Of a stretch of DNA of 64,000 bases, positions 1 through 11,100 are shown one piece after another; the stretch's first letter is position 1, and every line of letters starts with the position of its first letter. The stretch is taken from the NCBI GenBank assembly GCA_903813345.2, contig CAIIXF020000004.1:8812196-8876195 (forward strand). The letters run 5' to 3'. The translations under genes and the position numbers were made by a program. A model generated the notes under the pieces. That model had not been told where the DNA came from. It made no database searches and saw only the letters and a list, made by a program, of their open reading frames with translations. This DNA comes from Owenia fusiformis (lineage: Eukaryota; Annelida; Polychaeta; Sabellida; Oweniidae).

Positions 1-163
1 ATCCCTACCTCTTATCCAAATATGTTATTAATTAATGAAACATAACAGTATAATATTTGGATTCACAAAGTTGTATGGCAATTCATAAGTGTAAAAGTTG
101 CCTCTGGAGCATTTTTTTGTAGGAAAAAATGATGAAAAAAAGTTAAATATTTTAATTTGAAGT

Positions 164-264
164 ATGACCTGAATCGATTGCAAACTTCATATTTGCACAT
201 CTGATGTGATATACCATTTATGTCATATTGTGAAATTATTTAATTTGCAATCGATTCAGGTCAT
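164..264. repeat. short hairpin element with perfect 21-bp arms
   Basis: Positions 164-184 and 244-264 are perfect reverse complements (arm begins ATGACCTGAATCG), separated by 59 bases. This is a compact inverted repeat, probably a tiny MITE or a structured non-coding element. No coding content. Confidence 0.7.
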
Positions 265-897
265 AGTGTATTTTAGCTATTTTTGTAAAAATCAATAGAA
301 ACCAATGGCCTCCATTGGAATCTGATAAAATCAACATGTTAAGTCAATGGATCACATCCAATGTCAAGTCAATACACCCTTGCTGAACCTAATGACCCCA
401 ACCTTAGTCCATGTGTGTCCAAACGCTTCAATATTTTCCAAGTATTATGTGACATTGTATTCTTCATGTTACACCTGAAAACGATTCATTCTGTTCATGG
501 GGAAATCATAATGGAGAGTGCACTGGATCCTTTATTTCCTAAAATAATAAAAAAATGACACTTTTAAAGTGGCTGCTGATGAGTACACCAGGCTATTATA
601 CTTGTTTTTGAAACATACATCTAGCGAACCACGTGTGGGTATCGGAATTGTATTATAAATGGCGTAGATTACTAAGCAAATGTGAGTAGTTTACTCAAAG
701 GAGTGGTATCGATGTGGTGACGTTTTTGAACACGTGTTTCTCTTAAATCAGCCTTCAAAACATTCTGAAAATTTTACACATTGTCAATTTAATGGCCACA
801 TTTTGGATGGTAACATTATAATTTGAATTACATATAATTATATACTTTTCTTTATATTGTTTAAGAAAACACATCAGACACTTCTTTCGTTCTTGGT
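265..897. other. gene-poor stretch upstream of EF-hand gene A
   Basis: No exon or repeat recognised. A TATAAATG at 654-661 on the plus strand is a possible but weak candidate for the promoter of EF-hand gene A, whose coding region begins 1.7 kb downstream; genes B and C have their TATA box 1.3-1.4 kb upstream of the start codon, across an intron. I could not define a convincing non-coding first exon here. Confidence 0.3.
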
Positions 898-1779
898 ACA
901 CTCCCCTCCATAAGTTTGGCAACCTTTTTTTCCCATTGAACTACGTGTTAAAGCCTCTTTATGTTTGAATTTTTATTTACTTAACCGGCGATGAAATAAG
1001 TTATAATATTGATGGAAACGTAACTTGACTTTATTTCCAATACTTCCAAATTTTCTCAATTTTTTTCCTCAATTACAATAGGTCGAAAATTTATGATAAA
1101 GATGACTTTTTGAAAATTGGCATTCCCATGTAAACCAATGGGAAATGGAGGGTTCGGGGCAAATCAGAAATTAGGATATATTTTCAGTAAAAGAATCAGC
1201 AAAAAATATTTTCATATAGAAAATTGAATTGTCTAACTTTTTTTACACTAAGTGTTTAGTTTATTTGATGAATATTAAAGTTACAGCGCTTCAAAGTCAT
1301 GATTGAAAATAATTTTTCGCCTCCTGTGTTATTTCAATGGGAGAGGTTTTTTGAAAAACAATTTTGACTTTAAAGCCCTATAACTTTGTTGAACCTGAAG
1401 AAACATATCAATTTTTTGTTAAATAAAGTTAGCAAATTCAATTACCTGCCTAACTCGTATTTTTTGCAAGGAGTCGGATGGATGGATATTCTGTCATATG
1501 ACTTGCGGCAAACCTACCATTTCCCATTGGTTTTTACATGGGAATGTCGATTTTCAAAAATTCCTCAAATTCATTATCAATTTTCGACCTATTGTAATTG
1601 AGGAAAAAAATTAAGAAAATTTTGACGTATTGGAATTAAAGTCAAATTACGTTTCCATCAATAGTATACATGTAAGTATTTAAATCGCAGGTTAAGTAAA
1701 TAAAAATTCAAAGGTAAAGAGGCTTTAATACGTAGTTCAATGGGGGGAAAAGGTTGCCAAACTTATGGAGGGGAGTGTA
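898..1779. mobile_element. non-autonomous inverted-repeat DNA element (~0.88 kb)
   Basis: The left end (ACACTCCCCTCCATAAG at 898) recurs inverted at the right end, finishing at 1779. The arms match for roughly 290 bases with scattered differences. No transposase frame survives; the short open frames inside are chance. A copy of the left half lies at 60431-60715 and a worn relative near 45590-45650, so this is a dispersed family. Confidence 0.85.
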
Positions 1780-2236
1780 TCATATGTTCGGAAGAAAATG
1801 AAATATCTATCCGAACCTCAGTGGAACAAAACGACATAAATACAACGTGTTTAGGTCTCTCAATATTTTAATTGTACAAAGAAAAGTTTGGTTGATTTAA
1901 AAAAGTATCTTGTAAAATAAAAGGTTAATCTGAATTTTTTATCTATTTTTGAGGTTTTGTTTTACGTTTTTGCGTACTTTTTGTTAAATCAATCAAACTT
2001 TCCTTTGTATAACTATAATATTGAGAGGTCTAAGAAAATGTTGTATATGCTATATTGTTCCAACAAGGCTCGGAAAGACATATTATTATATTCTCAAGAA
2101 GTGGTAGAAAGGAACAAAAACAATTGCACTAAAACAAAATATATTTAACAAAAACAGTAAATAAAATACATTTTAATAATGTTTGGATTAAATTGCCAAT
2201 CAGTCAACATTACATAAAGGACCGTGTTTTTTACAG
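1780..2236. other. AT-rich spacer before EF-hand gene A
   Basis: Nothing recognised except that it ends in a pyrimidine-rich TTTTTTACAG at 2227-2236. By analogy with genes B and C this is the acceptor of a 5'-UTR intron, so the leader exon carrying the start codon would begin at 2237. Confidence 0.4.
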
Positions 2237-2351
2237 AATGTTTTCAATAATTGGTTTAAGAGAAAAACATTGTTGAATTCAGTTCACCATATCGATACCT
2301 ATCCTTTTAACCATCATGTTTTCAATAAGCTCGAGACACAACTCACCCAAG

Positions 2352-4151
2352 ATGAAGTTCCAAGTGGTACTTTTGATCGCTCTGATGTCTACAGCTATGT
2401 TGATGGACAGCTGCGATGCATGGTTTTGGAGAGACTTGTGCAGGTAAGAAACAAATCAAAATGTTGAGATGGTTGTTTACCCGAGAAATATTCAAAGGCA
2501 AAAAGGGAGATCAAATTGACAATTCTCCACGTTTTTTTGTTGTGTCTCTATTATTTTTTAGCTCGAGCTACAATTTAATAGCAGTTTTTAGCGTAAAAGG
2601 TCAAGGTGATTGGATGTTAAGGGGAAAGTTATGATAGTCGGAAGTTGATGCCAATAAAATTTAGAAAATACCTACATAGTTACTTTGTATCTAGATAATG
2701 TAAAATTGGTAAGTTTAAGTATTGGGGATTAAATGTTCTCCCCAACTTTCTTTATTTCATTTAAGCCAAGCGATGTTGACTATCTTATGAATTCTAAAAA
2801 AACTAGATTCTTCTAGATTTGTAGTTGGGAAGGTGTGCACAGTTACAGGGTGCGCAGTCACTGGTCCAATTGGATGTCGCGTTGCCATAACTTCTTGTAG
2901 TTGGGGATCTACAAAAGTGTGCGGAAAGCGAAAGCGACGAGAGTTAATGAAGGTACAACTATCAACTTAACTATTAAATCAAATCAAATAACGAGCTTCA
3001 TTGACTTAGACAGAAGTATTTTTCATATGTGTTCTTAGCTACTCGAGCATATCTTTTTTATTTTGACATATCTATATAATTTTAGAATATTTGCAGAATC
3101 GGCACAAATAATGATTTTAATCAAAATGGTAAATGAATCGAGTGTAAAACTACTAGGCAAATTAAATAATTAATTAGTTTACAATAAGTGTTGTATTATC
3201 TTCAAGAAAACTCTTGAGAAAGATGATCACCTCATTCCATTGCCTGCACTCTTCGAGGCGTATGATATGAACGAAGATGACAAAATTTCCGCGCAAGAGC
3301 TGGCCCTCACAGCGGGAATAGATGAATTCGAGACACAGAACGTTGCGTTTCCCCTTTGTGACACCGATGGTTAGTTCTACACATAGATCAGTGTTTTCCA
3401 GTTTTCAAAGAAAAAATAACAACCATGAAAATGCAATTTATATAATCATTAGTAGGTTAAAAAAAATTGTAAAGAAATAAAACATAAGCATGGTAAACAT
3501 ATTTTAAACATTGAAAGCAAAAAAGTTAATGTCGCGAAACCTGATAATGTCGGTTATTGTAACTTCTGAGATACCATGCCAAGTGATGGAATATACCCAT
3601 TGAACTAGAGTAAGACTTTATTAAGTTTATGAAAAAGTAATTTTGTATGACCATTCATAGGTTTTTTAAAAACAACTGACATAGTAATATTGATCGCTTG
3701 TAGGGGATGGCTTTTTGTCTCGCAAGGAATTCATTAATTCCCCACTTATGTTTGAAGACATCAGGGACATCGAAATGGGTAAGACTATTGTTTCTGCTCT
3801 ACGCCACGTGTTGTTCACTGTGTCTGTGTATCTAACAACATTTCCATTCTCACATTTCCTCATCTCATCCTTATAAATAGTATGGTGTTCCCTCTAGATC
3901 ACTTCCCAGTCTAAAATCTAGAATCTTATCGACGTCCCTCTTATTAATTAATTTGCATGCATAAAAATATTTAAGGCATGAGGCAAACATGCATATTTTA
4001 TACAATGGACTTAATATGTTAAATTGGTATTATTGCAGAGTACAGAGAAATTGCTTCGGAGATGAAAGGTGATGTTGATAATAAGATATCGTCTATCAAT
4101 GCACCCGATGACCCATCTGTTAAATCAACCAAAGATAAAATTGCGGCATAA
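2352..4151 (+). CDS. secreted six-cysteine / EF-hand protein, copy A (5 coding exons, 192 aa)
   Basis: Exons 2352-2443, 2817-2952, 3207-3369, 3704-3778 and 4039-4151 join in phase with GT-AG introns to 192 codons. Residues 1-23 are a signal peptide ending CDA. Residues 24-66 form a basic domain with six cysteines (30, 38, 43, 51, 58, 66; spacing C-x7-C-x4-C-x7-C-x6-C-x7-C), followed by GKRKRR at 67-72, a likely furin/convertase site with a Gly in the amidation position. Two canonical EF-hand loops follow, DMNEDDKISAQE (96-107) and DTDGDGFLSRKE (128-139), then a polar tail. An AATAAA sits at 4347-4352. The cysteine spacing, EF-hands and exon lengths 136/163/75 are shared with copies B and C, but this copy lies on the opposite strand, 33 kb away, with a shorter N-terminal basic segment. 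Function is unknown; secretion and calcium binding are strongly implied. The start is chosen because it opens the signal peptide and aligns with the paralogues. Confidence 0.9.
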
Positions 4152-4346
4152 CCATAACATTATATTTGGTCAATAAGGCGTTTATGAAGAGAGTGAATGA
4201 ACAAACAACCAATCAGGGGAAATTAAGAGTGACAGATAAATACAAATTATTCAGAACTGTAGAGACTTTTTCTTGATTTTGCCTAAACAAATACGCTTTT
4301 TAAGAACAAATTGAATGTACCTTGAAGCTATCATGACATTTAAAAA

Positions 4347-4352
4347 AATAAA
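4347..4352 (+). terminator. polyadenylation signal of EF-hand gene A
   Basis: AATAAA about 195 bases after the stop codon, within the A-rich run at 4341-4353. It is the first such hexamer downstream of the gene. Confidence 0.6.
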
Positions 4353-4446
4353 ACTCCCGATATTTTGCTTTGTACCAACTTTGTGTCAATGTCTATGGTC
4401 TATGGTACCCTAGAATTTTTGGAAGCCTCGCTTAGTCTTAGTTTAT

Positions 4447-5325
4447 GATTAATTAATGCACCCATATGCCTTTATTTATGGATCTGTCATCTGTCTAGTC
4501 ACAAAATAAAGCCGGAATTGCAGAAATGTTAATATTTTTTTTAATATTTTGATTTCATGTCTGCTTTTGATTTTTCGAAATGATTTTTGTTGATTGGGCA
4601 GTCTAGCTTTGTATAAAACCTCGTACCCACGTACGTTGATCTTGACAGAGTCATTGAAGGGTGTTTAAAGATTATTATTCATTATCAGTTTCTGCTTACT
4701 TACAGAGTAAATGGTGATAATGATCTTTTTATGAAGCGGGGAAGCCATGGTCAAAACATTCAGAAATAAACATAATAGAACTCATAGTAAGCATTAAAAG
4801 ATCAATTAGAAGCATTTAAAATCGAATCAAAGGTAAAATATGAATAATTGAAATATCCACACACGGACGTCACAGAACACACTTCCGGTTTTATAATAGA
4901 TAATTTTACCAATCAAAAAATGTTTTTATGAATTTGTCCGTTATCTGCTTAAATATGGTATGTATACTTGCGTTGATTGTTAAATTGCCAAATAGGTAGG
5001 TTTAAGCAGATGTCAAAGTCATTTGATCTCTTCTAAGAAGCAATATTTTGTCACTTGTCTCTCCCGGAATTCCTCAACATCTTTGCAATGCCGGCTATAT
5101 TCTATGGCTAGACAGTTGACAGATCCATAAATAAAGACATATGGGTGCATTGATTCATCTATAATTCAACATAAACTAATATTAAATAACTTCTAATAAT
5201 CTAATAATAATTCTAATAATCTTCTTAATAATTTTTAAAATTGAACCCTTCAAAGACTGTATCATGTCCCACGTACGTGGGTGAGGGTAGGTGGGTGCGA
5301 AGTAAGTTTTTTATACAAATCCATA
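4447..5325. repeat. interleaved inverted repeats
   Basis: Segment 4447-4530 is repeated inverted at about 5083-5167 (shared TTTATTTATGGATCTGTCA). Segment 4605-4670 is repeated inverted at about 5250-5325 (shared CCCACGTACGT and TTGTATAAAA). The order is A-B-A'-B', so the two hairpins interlock instead of nesting. Probably transposon ends rearranged by a second insertion or an internal inversion. No gene. Confidence 0.7.
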
Positions 5326-5874
5326 AGTGTTGATAATCATAGATGTATGTATACAACCATTCAAAATTACCAAGTGCTAAAAGTATATGAAAATATAAGA
5401 GGAATGAAGCAAGTGCTGTTTTTTATTTTTATCTAATTAGCTACTGTATGTATGAAATAAATGTATATTACGTATTGTATAAACTATACAGCTGATGTAT
5501 ATGTTACAAACACCATATAACAAACATAAAGAAATAGAAATGTTATAAAAATGTCAGAAAGATTTTTCAGTCATTTAAATTGCCCATTTTCAAAATCTTA
5601 ACGTAGAAAATGATGTCATAATTAACAGGCAAGGTTCCTTCTACACGGACTTTTCTGACAAATATAAAAGTAATCTATGATGTAATATGAGAAATTATGA
5701 TGTTTCGAAAACGTTAATAATTGACCTTGAATGGAACATCTAGTTATATGCAATGAAATGATACACCCTGGTCGATTATTTTAATACAATTTGTTTTGTA
5801 ATCATATAGCATACCGTCACAAAATGAAATTATTACGAAGTAACATTTATATAAATTAACATGATATATAGAGG
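5326..5874. other. AT-rich spacer
   Basis: No exon, RNA gene or clear repeat seen. Confidence 0.4.
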
Positions 5875-6936
5875 GTGTCCGGAAAGTAAAGATACAAATG
5901 CTCTTGTTTCAAGAGATTTACCTGTTTTGAGATGAAATTGCTCCAGAATGTAGAATGACATTATAACAATATATCCTACAACTGTCATGACTTTTAGTCT
6001 TAAAATAAAAAAGTTATGGTTGTCATGGTAACGGGAGTTGAGGGTATGTGGAGCAACGTCACAAGTGTGTTTTACAAATCTCTTTCCTGCTCATCAGATC
6101 TTGGCACTCCACCATATATTACATCAAATTATGTACCACAACAGCATAAGGATTAGTACTGTTACATTATTTGATCACTTCATATTTCTACTTTCATTGA
6201 ATATTCAGAATTTTCCCTATTATCTTAACATTCTTGGTGAATCTTGGCCTGCGATTCATAAACTTCACAAAACCGCTGCTGTCCATCCCTCAGATTGCTG
6301 ATAACATTGGCTTCCAGCTGAGTCTCATTTTGTATGTTAAACTTCTTACAAATATTGCTTTCAGATGGTCATTAAGGTAGAAGTCAAAAGAGGCTTTATC
6401 AGGTGAATTTAGGACATTGTATAGAAAGGTTTAATGTCAAGACACTCCATTGTAAGAATTATTTTCTTTGCTTTGTGAATTGGTGTATTATGGAGATACA
6501 ATATTGACTTTCCTACTAATCCAGGGACAGTTCTTCTAGGTACTTGTATATAATATTTCTTTGATTATACTGGTTAGTGACATAAACTAGTTCTGATGTG
6601 TAACAATGACATCATTATATAAAAAACACTATGGCATCAATAATACAATATTAAACAAAGCAAAACACTGATAGAAAATACAACAACAAACACTGTTTTA
6701 AATGGTTGTATTTTAGCAATTTTTCGCATTTTAGCAATGTTCTGGAACTGCTCCGCATACCTCTCACACCCGTAACCATAACAACTGTAACTTGAACACA
6801 TTTAGACTACATGTGATGAAAGTTGGTAGATATATTGTAATAATCTTCCTCTACAATCGGTAGCAATTTCATTTTAAAAACCCCAAATCTCTTAAAATAA
6901 GAGTATTTGTATCTTTACTTTCCGGACACCCTGTAC
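5875..6936. mobile_element. mariner-like DNA transposon remnant (~1.06 kb)
   Basis: Inverted ends of about 190 bases begin with AGGGTGTCCGGAAAGTAAAG at 5875 and close at 6936, flanked by TA. Read on the minus strand from about 6560 to 6230, broken frames give fragments such as YLHNTPIHKAK and DFYLNDHLKAIF, which look like the C-terminal catalytic part of a mariner/Tc1-type transposase (compare the usual HDNAxxHxAK block). At least one frameshift and several stops make it inactive. The plus-strand frame at 6038-6301 is a shadow. Confidence 0.75.
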
Positions 6937-8106
6937 TATTTGAAATTCTAAAGTCAAAGCATGGTTAAAAACATAACTCTTAAACAGAAACATAGTGGAA
7001 TAAATATTCAATCAGTGTGGTAAAGTTGATGTCTCGTGCAGGAATCTAACTGGGCATCGTCTGCTCCAAACTCCAAAGCTGAAGCCCTGACCCATAAAGA
7101 CCTAGCCAATACAGCTGAGACTATAGTTGGAACTTGTTTTCGAGGTTCATTACAGTTGGTTTAAAATATAGATGCGTTAAATTTGATAGTGGATATGAAG
7201 ATCAACCGGCTTAGCGGGAAGTGCATTTTTGCAGAAAAAAACATTGTGTACTTCTGTTAACTAAATACATGTAATATAGCATTAATGATCTTGTAAGTTG
7301 GATGAAGATGTAAAAGTATATGTCCAAATATTGCGATTCATTAAAGGGTCAAGCTTTAATAATAGATTCCATATTACATCACACATAATCATCAATGCAC
7401 GAATGGCGTTATTTATTGTGAATTCGGGTCATTGTTCAAATGTTATAAGTGCATGTTCATGTGTATGCCTATGCCCTTAAGTGCATGCCTATGTTAAGTG
7501 CATGGCCAGAACATTTAGGTATGAATCTGCCCACAAATAGCCATGCTTGTTAGTAGTATTACACTGGATATTTTGTGTGTCATCCTTCTTCAAGTTAATG
7601 AAAGTCATGTTACCTCCATTAACAAGTCTATTGGGGTCAGGTTCCAATTCTACAATTAAGCAGATTAATGTGTCAAATTATAAATATGAAACATTTGAAT
7701 AACAGAATTCCAAATAATATTGAAAATATATGAATACATACAATATGTAATTGAAATGAGAATTTCAACATTGAAACTGTTGCGAAAATTCACAAATCAC
7801 AAAATACAATTGCCTGCATGCTGCTTATGAAATTAATGTTAAGAAATTCAGTTTGACACAATTATGAACTTGGCAACCTTAAAACACAGTGTTTTTCCCA
7901 AGATTGATTCTCAACTTGAAACAAATTCTAATTTTATCTAATAATTTTGAGTGTTTTCAAGCACTAAAATTTAAATAATCAATTAAAGCTAAACAATAAA
8001 GGCAATCATTTTCCTATATAGCCCATAATGTGGAAGATGTTATAAACTTTATTTCGATGAAATAATGTATAGTTATACAATATGTTCAGGCAAAATATCC
8101 ACTTAC
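6937..8106. other. spacer left of the last visible Ig exon
   Basis: I looked on the minus strand for the exon completing Ig domain 4 and found none. A slightly less AT-rich patch at 7040-7150 is open in one frame on each strand and follows a CAG acceptor-like site on the plus strand; it could be an orphan exon or transposon debris. TA-rich elsewhere. Confidence 0.35.
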
Positions 8107-11100
8107 GCGACACAGGTCTACCATTGATGAACCAGAATATCTGTGGAGTGGGTATACCATCAGCTATACACACATATGTGGCATGTCCTCCCTCAATAGC
8201 TTGGATATTCTTAGGTCTGGTGTCTGGACTACGCCAATATGGTTTAGCTGGAAAATATTTCATTCAATCTCTTCATCAAGTTTTTCCCTGCAAGTTGATA
8301 AAAATACGTTTTGGTTTCATCACATGTATTACATGTACAAGGGGCGATCCATATATTATGATAAAAATGCTATAATTTTGTGATTTTTTCACATATTCCT
8401 CTCATTTTTTTCAGAACATATAGACTAGTACAGTATGTAATTACGCATGGTAACCTGTATTTAGGGTAGGCAGGTCAGTTAAATCATGACACATGAAATA
8501 GATACATTTGTTTATTTAATCGTTCCTCGGTACCTATTTTAAGCACATCAAATGCACATTTGGGTCATTGTCAACTTTTGGTTGAACTGTTCCAAACCGA
8601 TGTTGCCCTTGTTTGCTAATTTCCACAGTTTGGATAGTTCTCTCTTCATAAATTGCAACACAAGTTATTAGAGTTCTTCTTTGTCTGTGAGCTCTTCTTG
8701 CAACCAGATTGTGGATAATCTTCAACGAGTGACCATACCTTCCTTAAATTTACAATACTACCTTGGAGATTCTTGGAGCAGATATACTGTAACACCTTGT
8801 CCATATACTCTATGAGCCCGCGTATGTCTCTGATAGTGTCCTCTTACTTTTCTTGATAGTCTCTGTTTATCTCACACTGCATCAGCTACACTAGCCTCAT
8901 CTGACATTTTGATTTTTGGTGTGTCTCATGTCATGTAATGCCAATTGGGCCATTCTGTCATACACTACTATTATGAGCTGTTGTGATGTTATAGTGAGCA
9001 CAATTAAACATGTTTAGCAACAAACATTGAGCAACAATACCAGATTTTTAAAAATGCTTTAAAATGACTAAAACAACAAGTTATTTTCATATTTTATGGG
9101 TTATGATTTAATTGACCTGCCTACCCTCAATGCAGGTTACCATGGCAACAATATCTCTAAATTAACTCAAGTTGTAGTAATACTATTTTAGTATTGTATG
9201 TGTGATTGTTTTATATCTATATGTTCTGAAAACTAGAGGGATATGTGAAAAAAATATAAAATTAGAGCTGTATTTTTTATCAGAATATATGGATCGTCCC
9301 TTGTACATTACATAACAGAGTATTATATATGTTTCCCTGCATTCAAGGAATCTATTAAACAACGTTTAAATATAAAATTATATGAAAATCAAGTGAATAA
9401 CTTTCGTACCTTCCACAACCAATTCGAAAGATTTTCTGAATGGAATATCAGTATTTTCCCCAGAACACTCATACTGCCCAGCATCATCATATTGTACATT
9501 TTCTAAGACAAGTTCTTGACCAAAACTGTCCAATCTGGATCTTGGGGGCATTACTTTGCCTTCCAGACGATCCCACGTAGTGTTTGGGGTAGGCCTAAAA
9601 AATAATCAAATCTTAAGTTGAAAATTTGCATTCATATTACGTTATATGTAACATTTAGTAACTAGTAGAATATTATACACTGATTTTGATATTAAAGAAG
9701 ACAAATGTATGAATTTGTAGTCAAGGTTGTAAACAGGTTTCATATAAAGTACGCGTACGCTAACTATAAATCCTGAACATTTCTGTCATTATTCTTATCT
9801 CCCTTGTATAACATGATTGAATCTCGATGTTTTGTCACTTAAAATTAGATAATAATTGCCATTCACACGTTTGAAACAAGAGGACATCATAAATTAACGT
9901 ATACGTACATTCAATGGTTAAACAATTGAAGAACTCATTTTACTGATCGACTCATGAGGTCGATTAAAATGTTAATTTAAAATAATACTCCGTCCGTTCC
10001 TTATATTTTCTACATCGTTTTCATGTAATTCGTCAGGAATCTGATATCTTGTATCCTGGCTAGCTACATAACTTACATCCCAGAAAAGATACATTTCGCT
10101 CTATGGGTTGTCCCCAAGAGAGCCACTTGAGCTGTTGGAGAAGCCCAACGAAGACTTGCACTTCGTGATTGAATCGTATCTAAGAAGTAAGTGAAAAACA
10201 TTACTCGTCACCATATTCAAAAATTGCAATAAATCGCTAAATAGCTTTAAAATATTGTTGAAGTTCAATTTTGAGATTTTGAGATTTTTCAGAGGTTTGT
10301 ATTTTTAACTAATATTTTACTCTATATAATGGAATACTACCGAGTCAATGCATTGGACGAGAAAACAGTAAATATAAACGTTTGAAAACCACAGATTCCA
10401 AGTTGCATGCTGCAATGATGCAAGGCGCGCAGTTAATGATCAAAACAATCCAGAAATGAATAAATAAGTGAATTGTATTGTACCCCCCATTGGCTCAATG
10501 ATGGCATCTTCTCCATGAACAAAAGCTTCGATGAATTTATTGTGCACAGTACAGACATATTTGTTTCCATCCCGACGATCCTTTTGAAGAACATTGGCAA
10601 AGTGTAGCCTTCCTGGAAGACAAAGTGATACTCATTTGGCACAGTGTTTCTATCGTTGACTGCAATTGTGCTATCATTAACATTCCCAAAATAGCAAATA
10701 CCATAAACAAACCTGTGACATTTTTCACCAAACCTGGTCAAATATGCTAATATTTCATGATTGTTTTTTCTCTTTTTCCAGGCGTGACAAACCCTATTTT
10801 CAAACTGCGGTGCAGTGGCCCTATTCGCCAAGCGACACTTAACATACCTGAATGATCCATTGTTATTCTTGATGTGGTATTGAGCGGTTCAAGCCTGTCT
10901 CCTGGCTCTACTATGGACCAGGATACCTCCGAGGATGGATAACTGCGTGGGGGAACACAGTTTAATGTCAGGGGGCTTCCAACATATGGCCTGTATACTA
11001 TTGGGTTATCCCGCTGGGGAAACCTTTCTAGTACTGAAATTAAAAACATTCATTCTGCACACATAGTTTCTCTGTTCATTGCGATGACTGGATTTCCAAG

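Noticed and set aside
8082-8383. Plus-strand frames opposite the Ig4 exon
   Set aside because: Shadows of the minus-strand exon 8107-8247.
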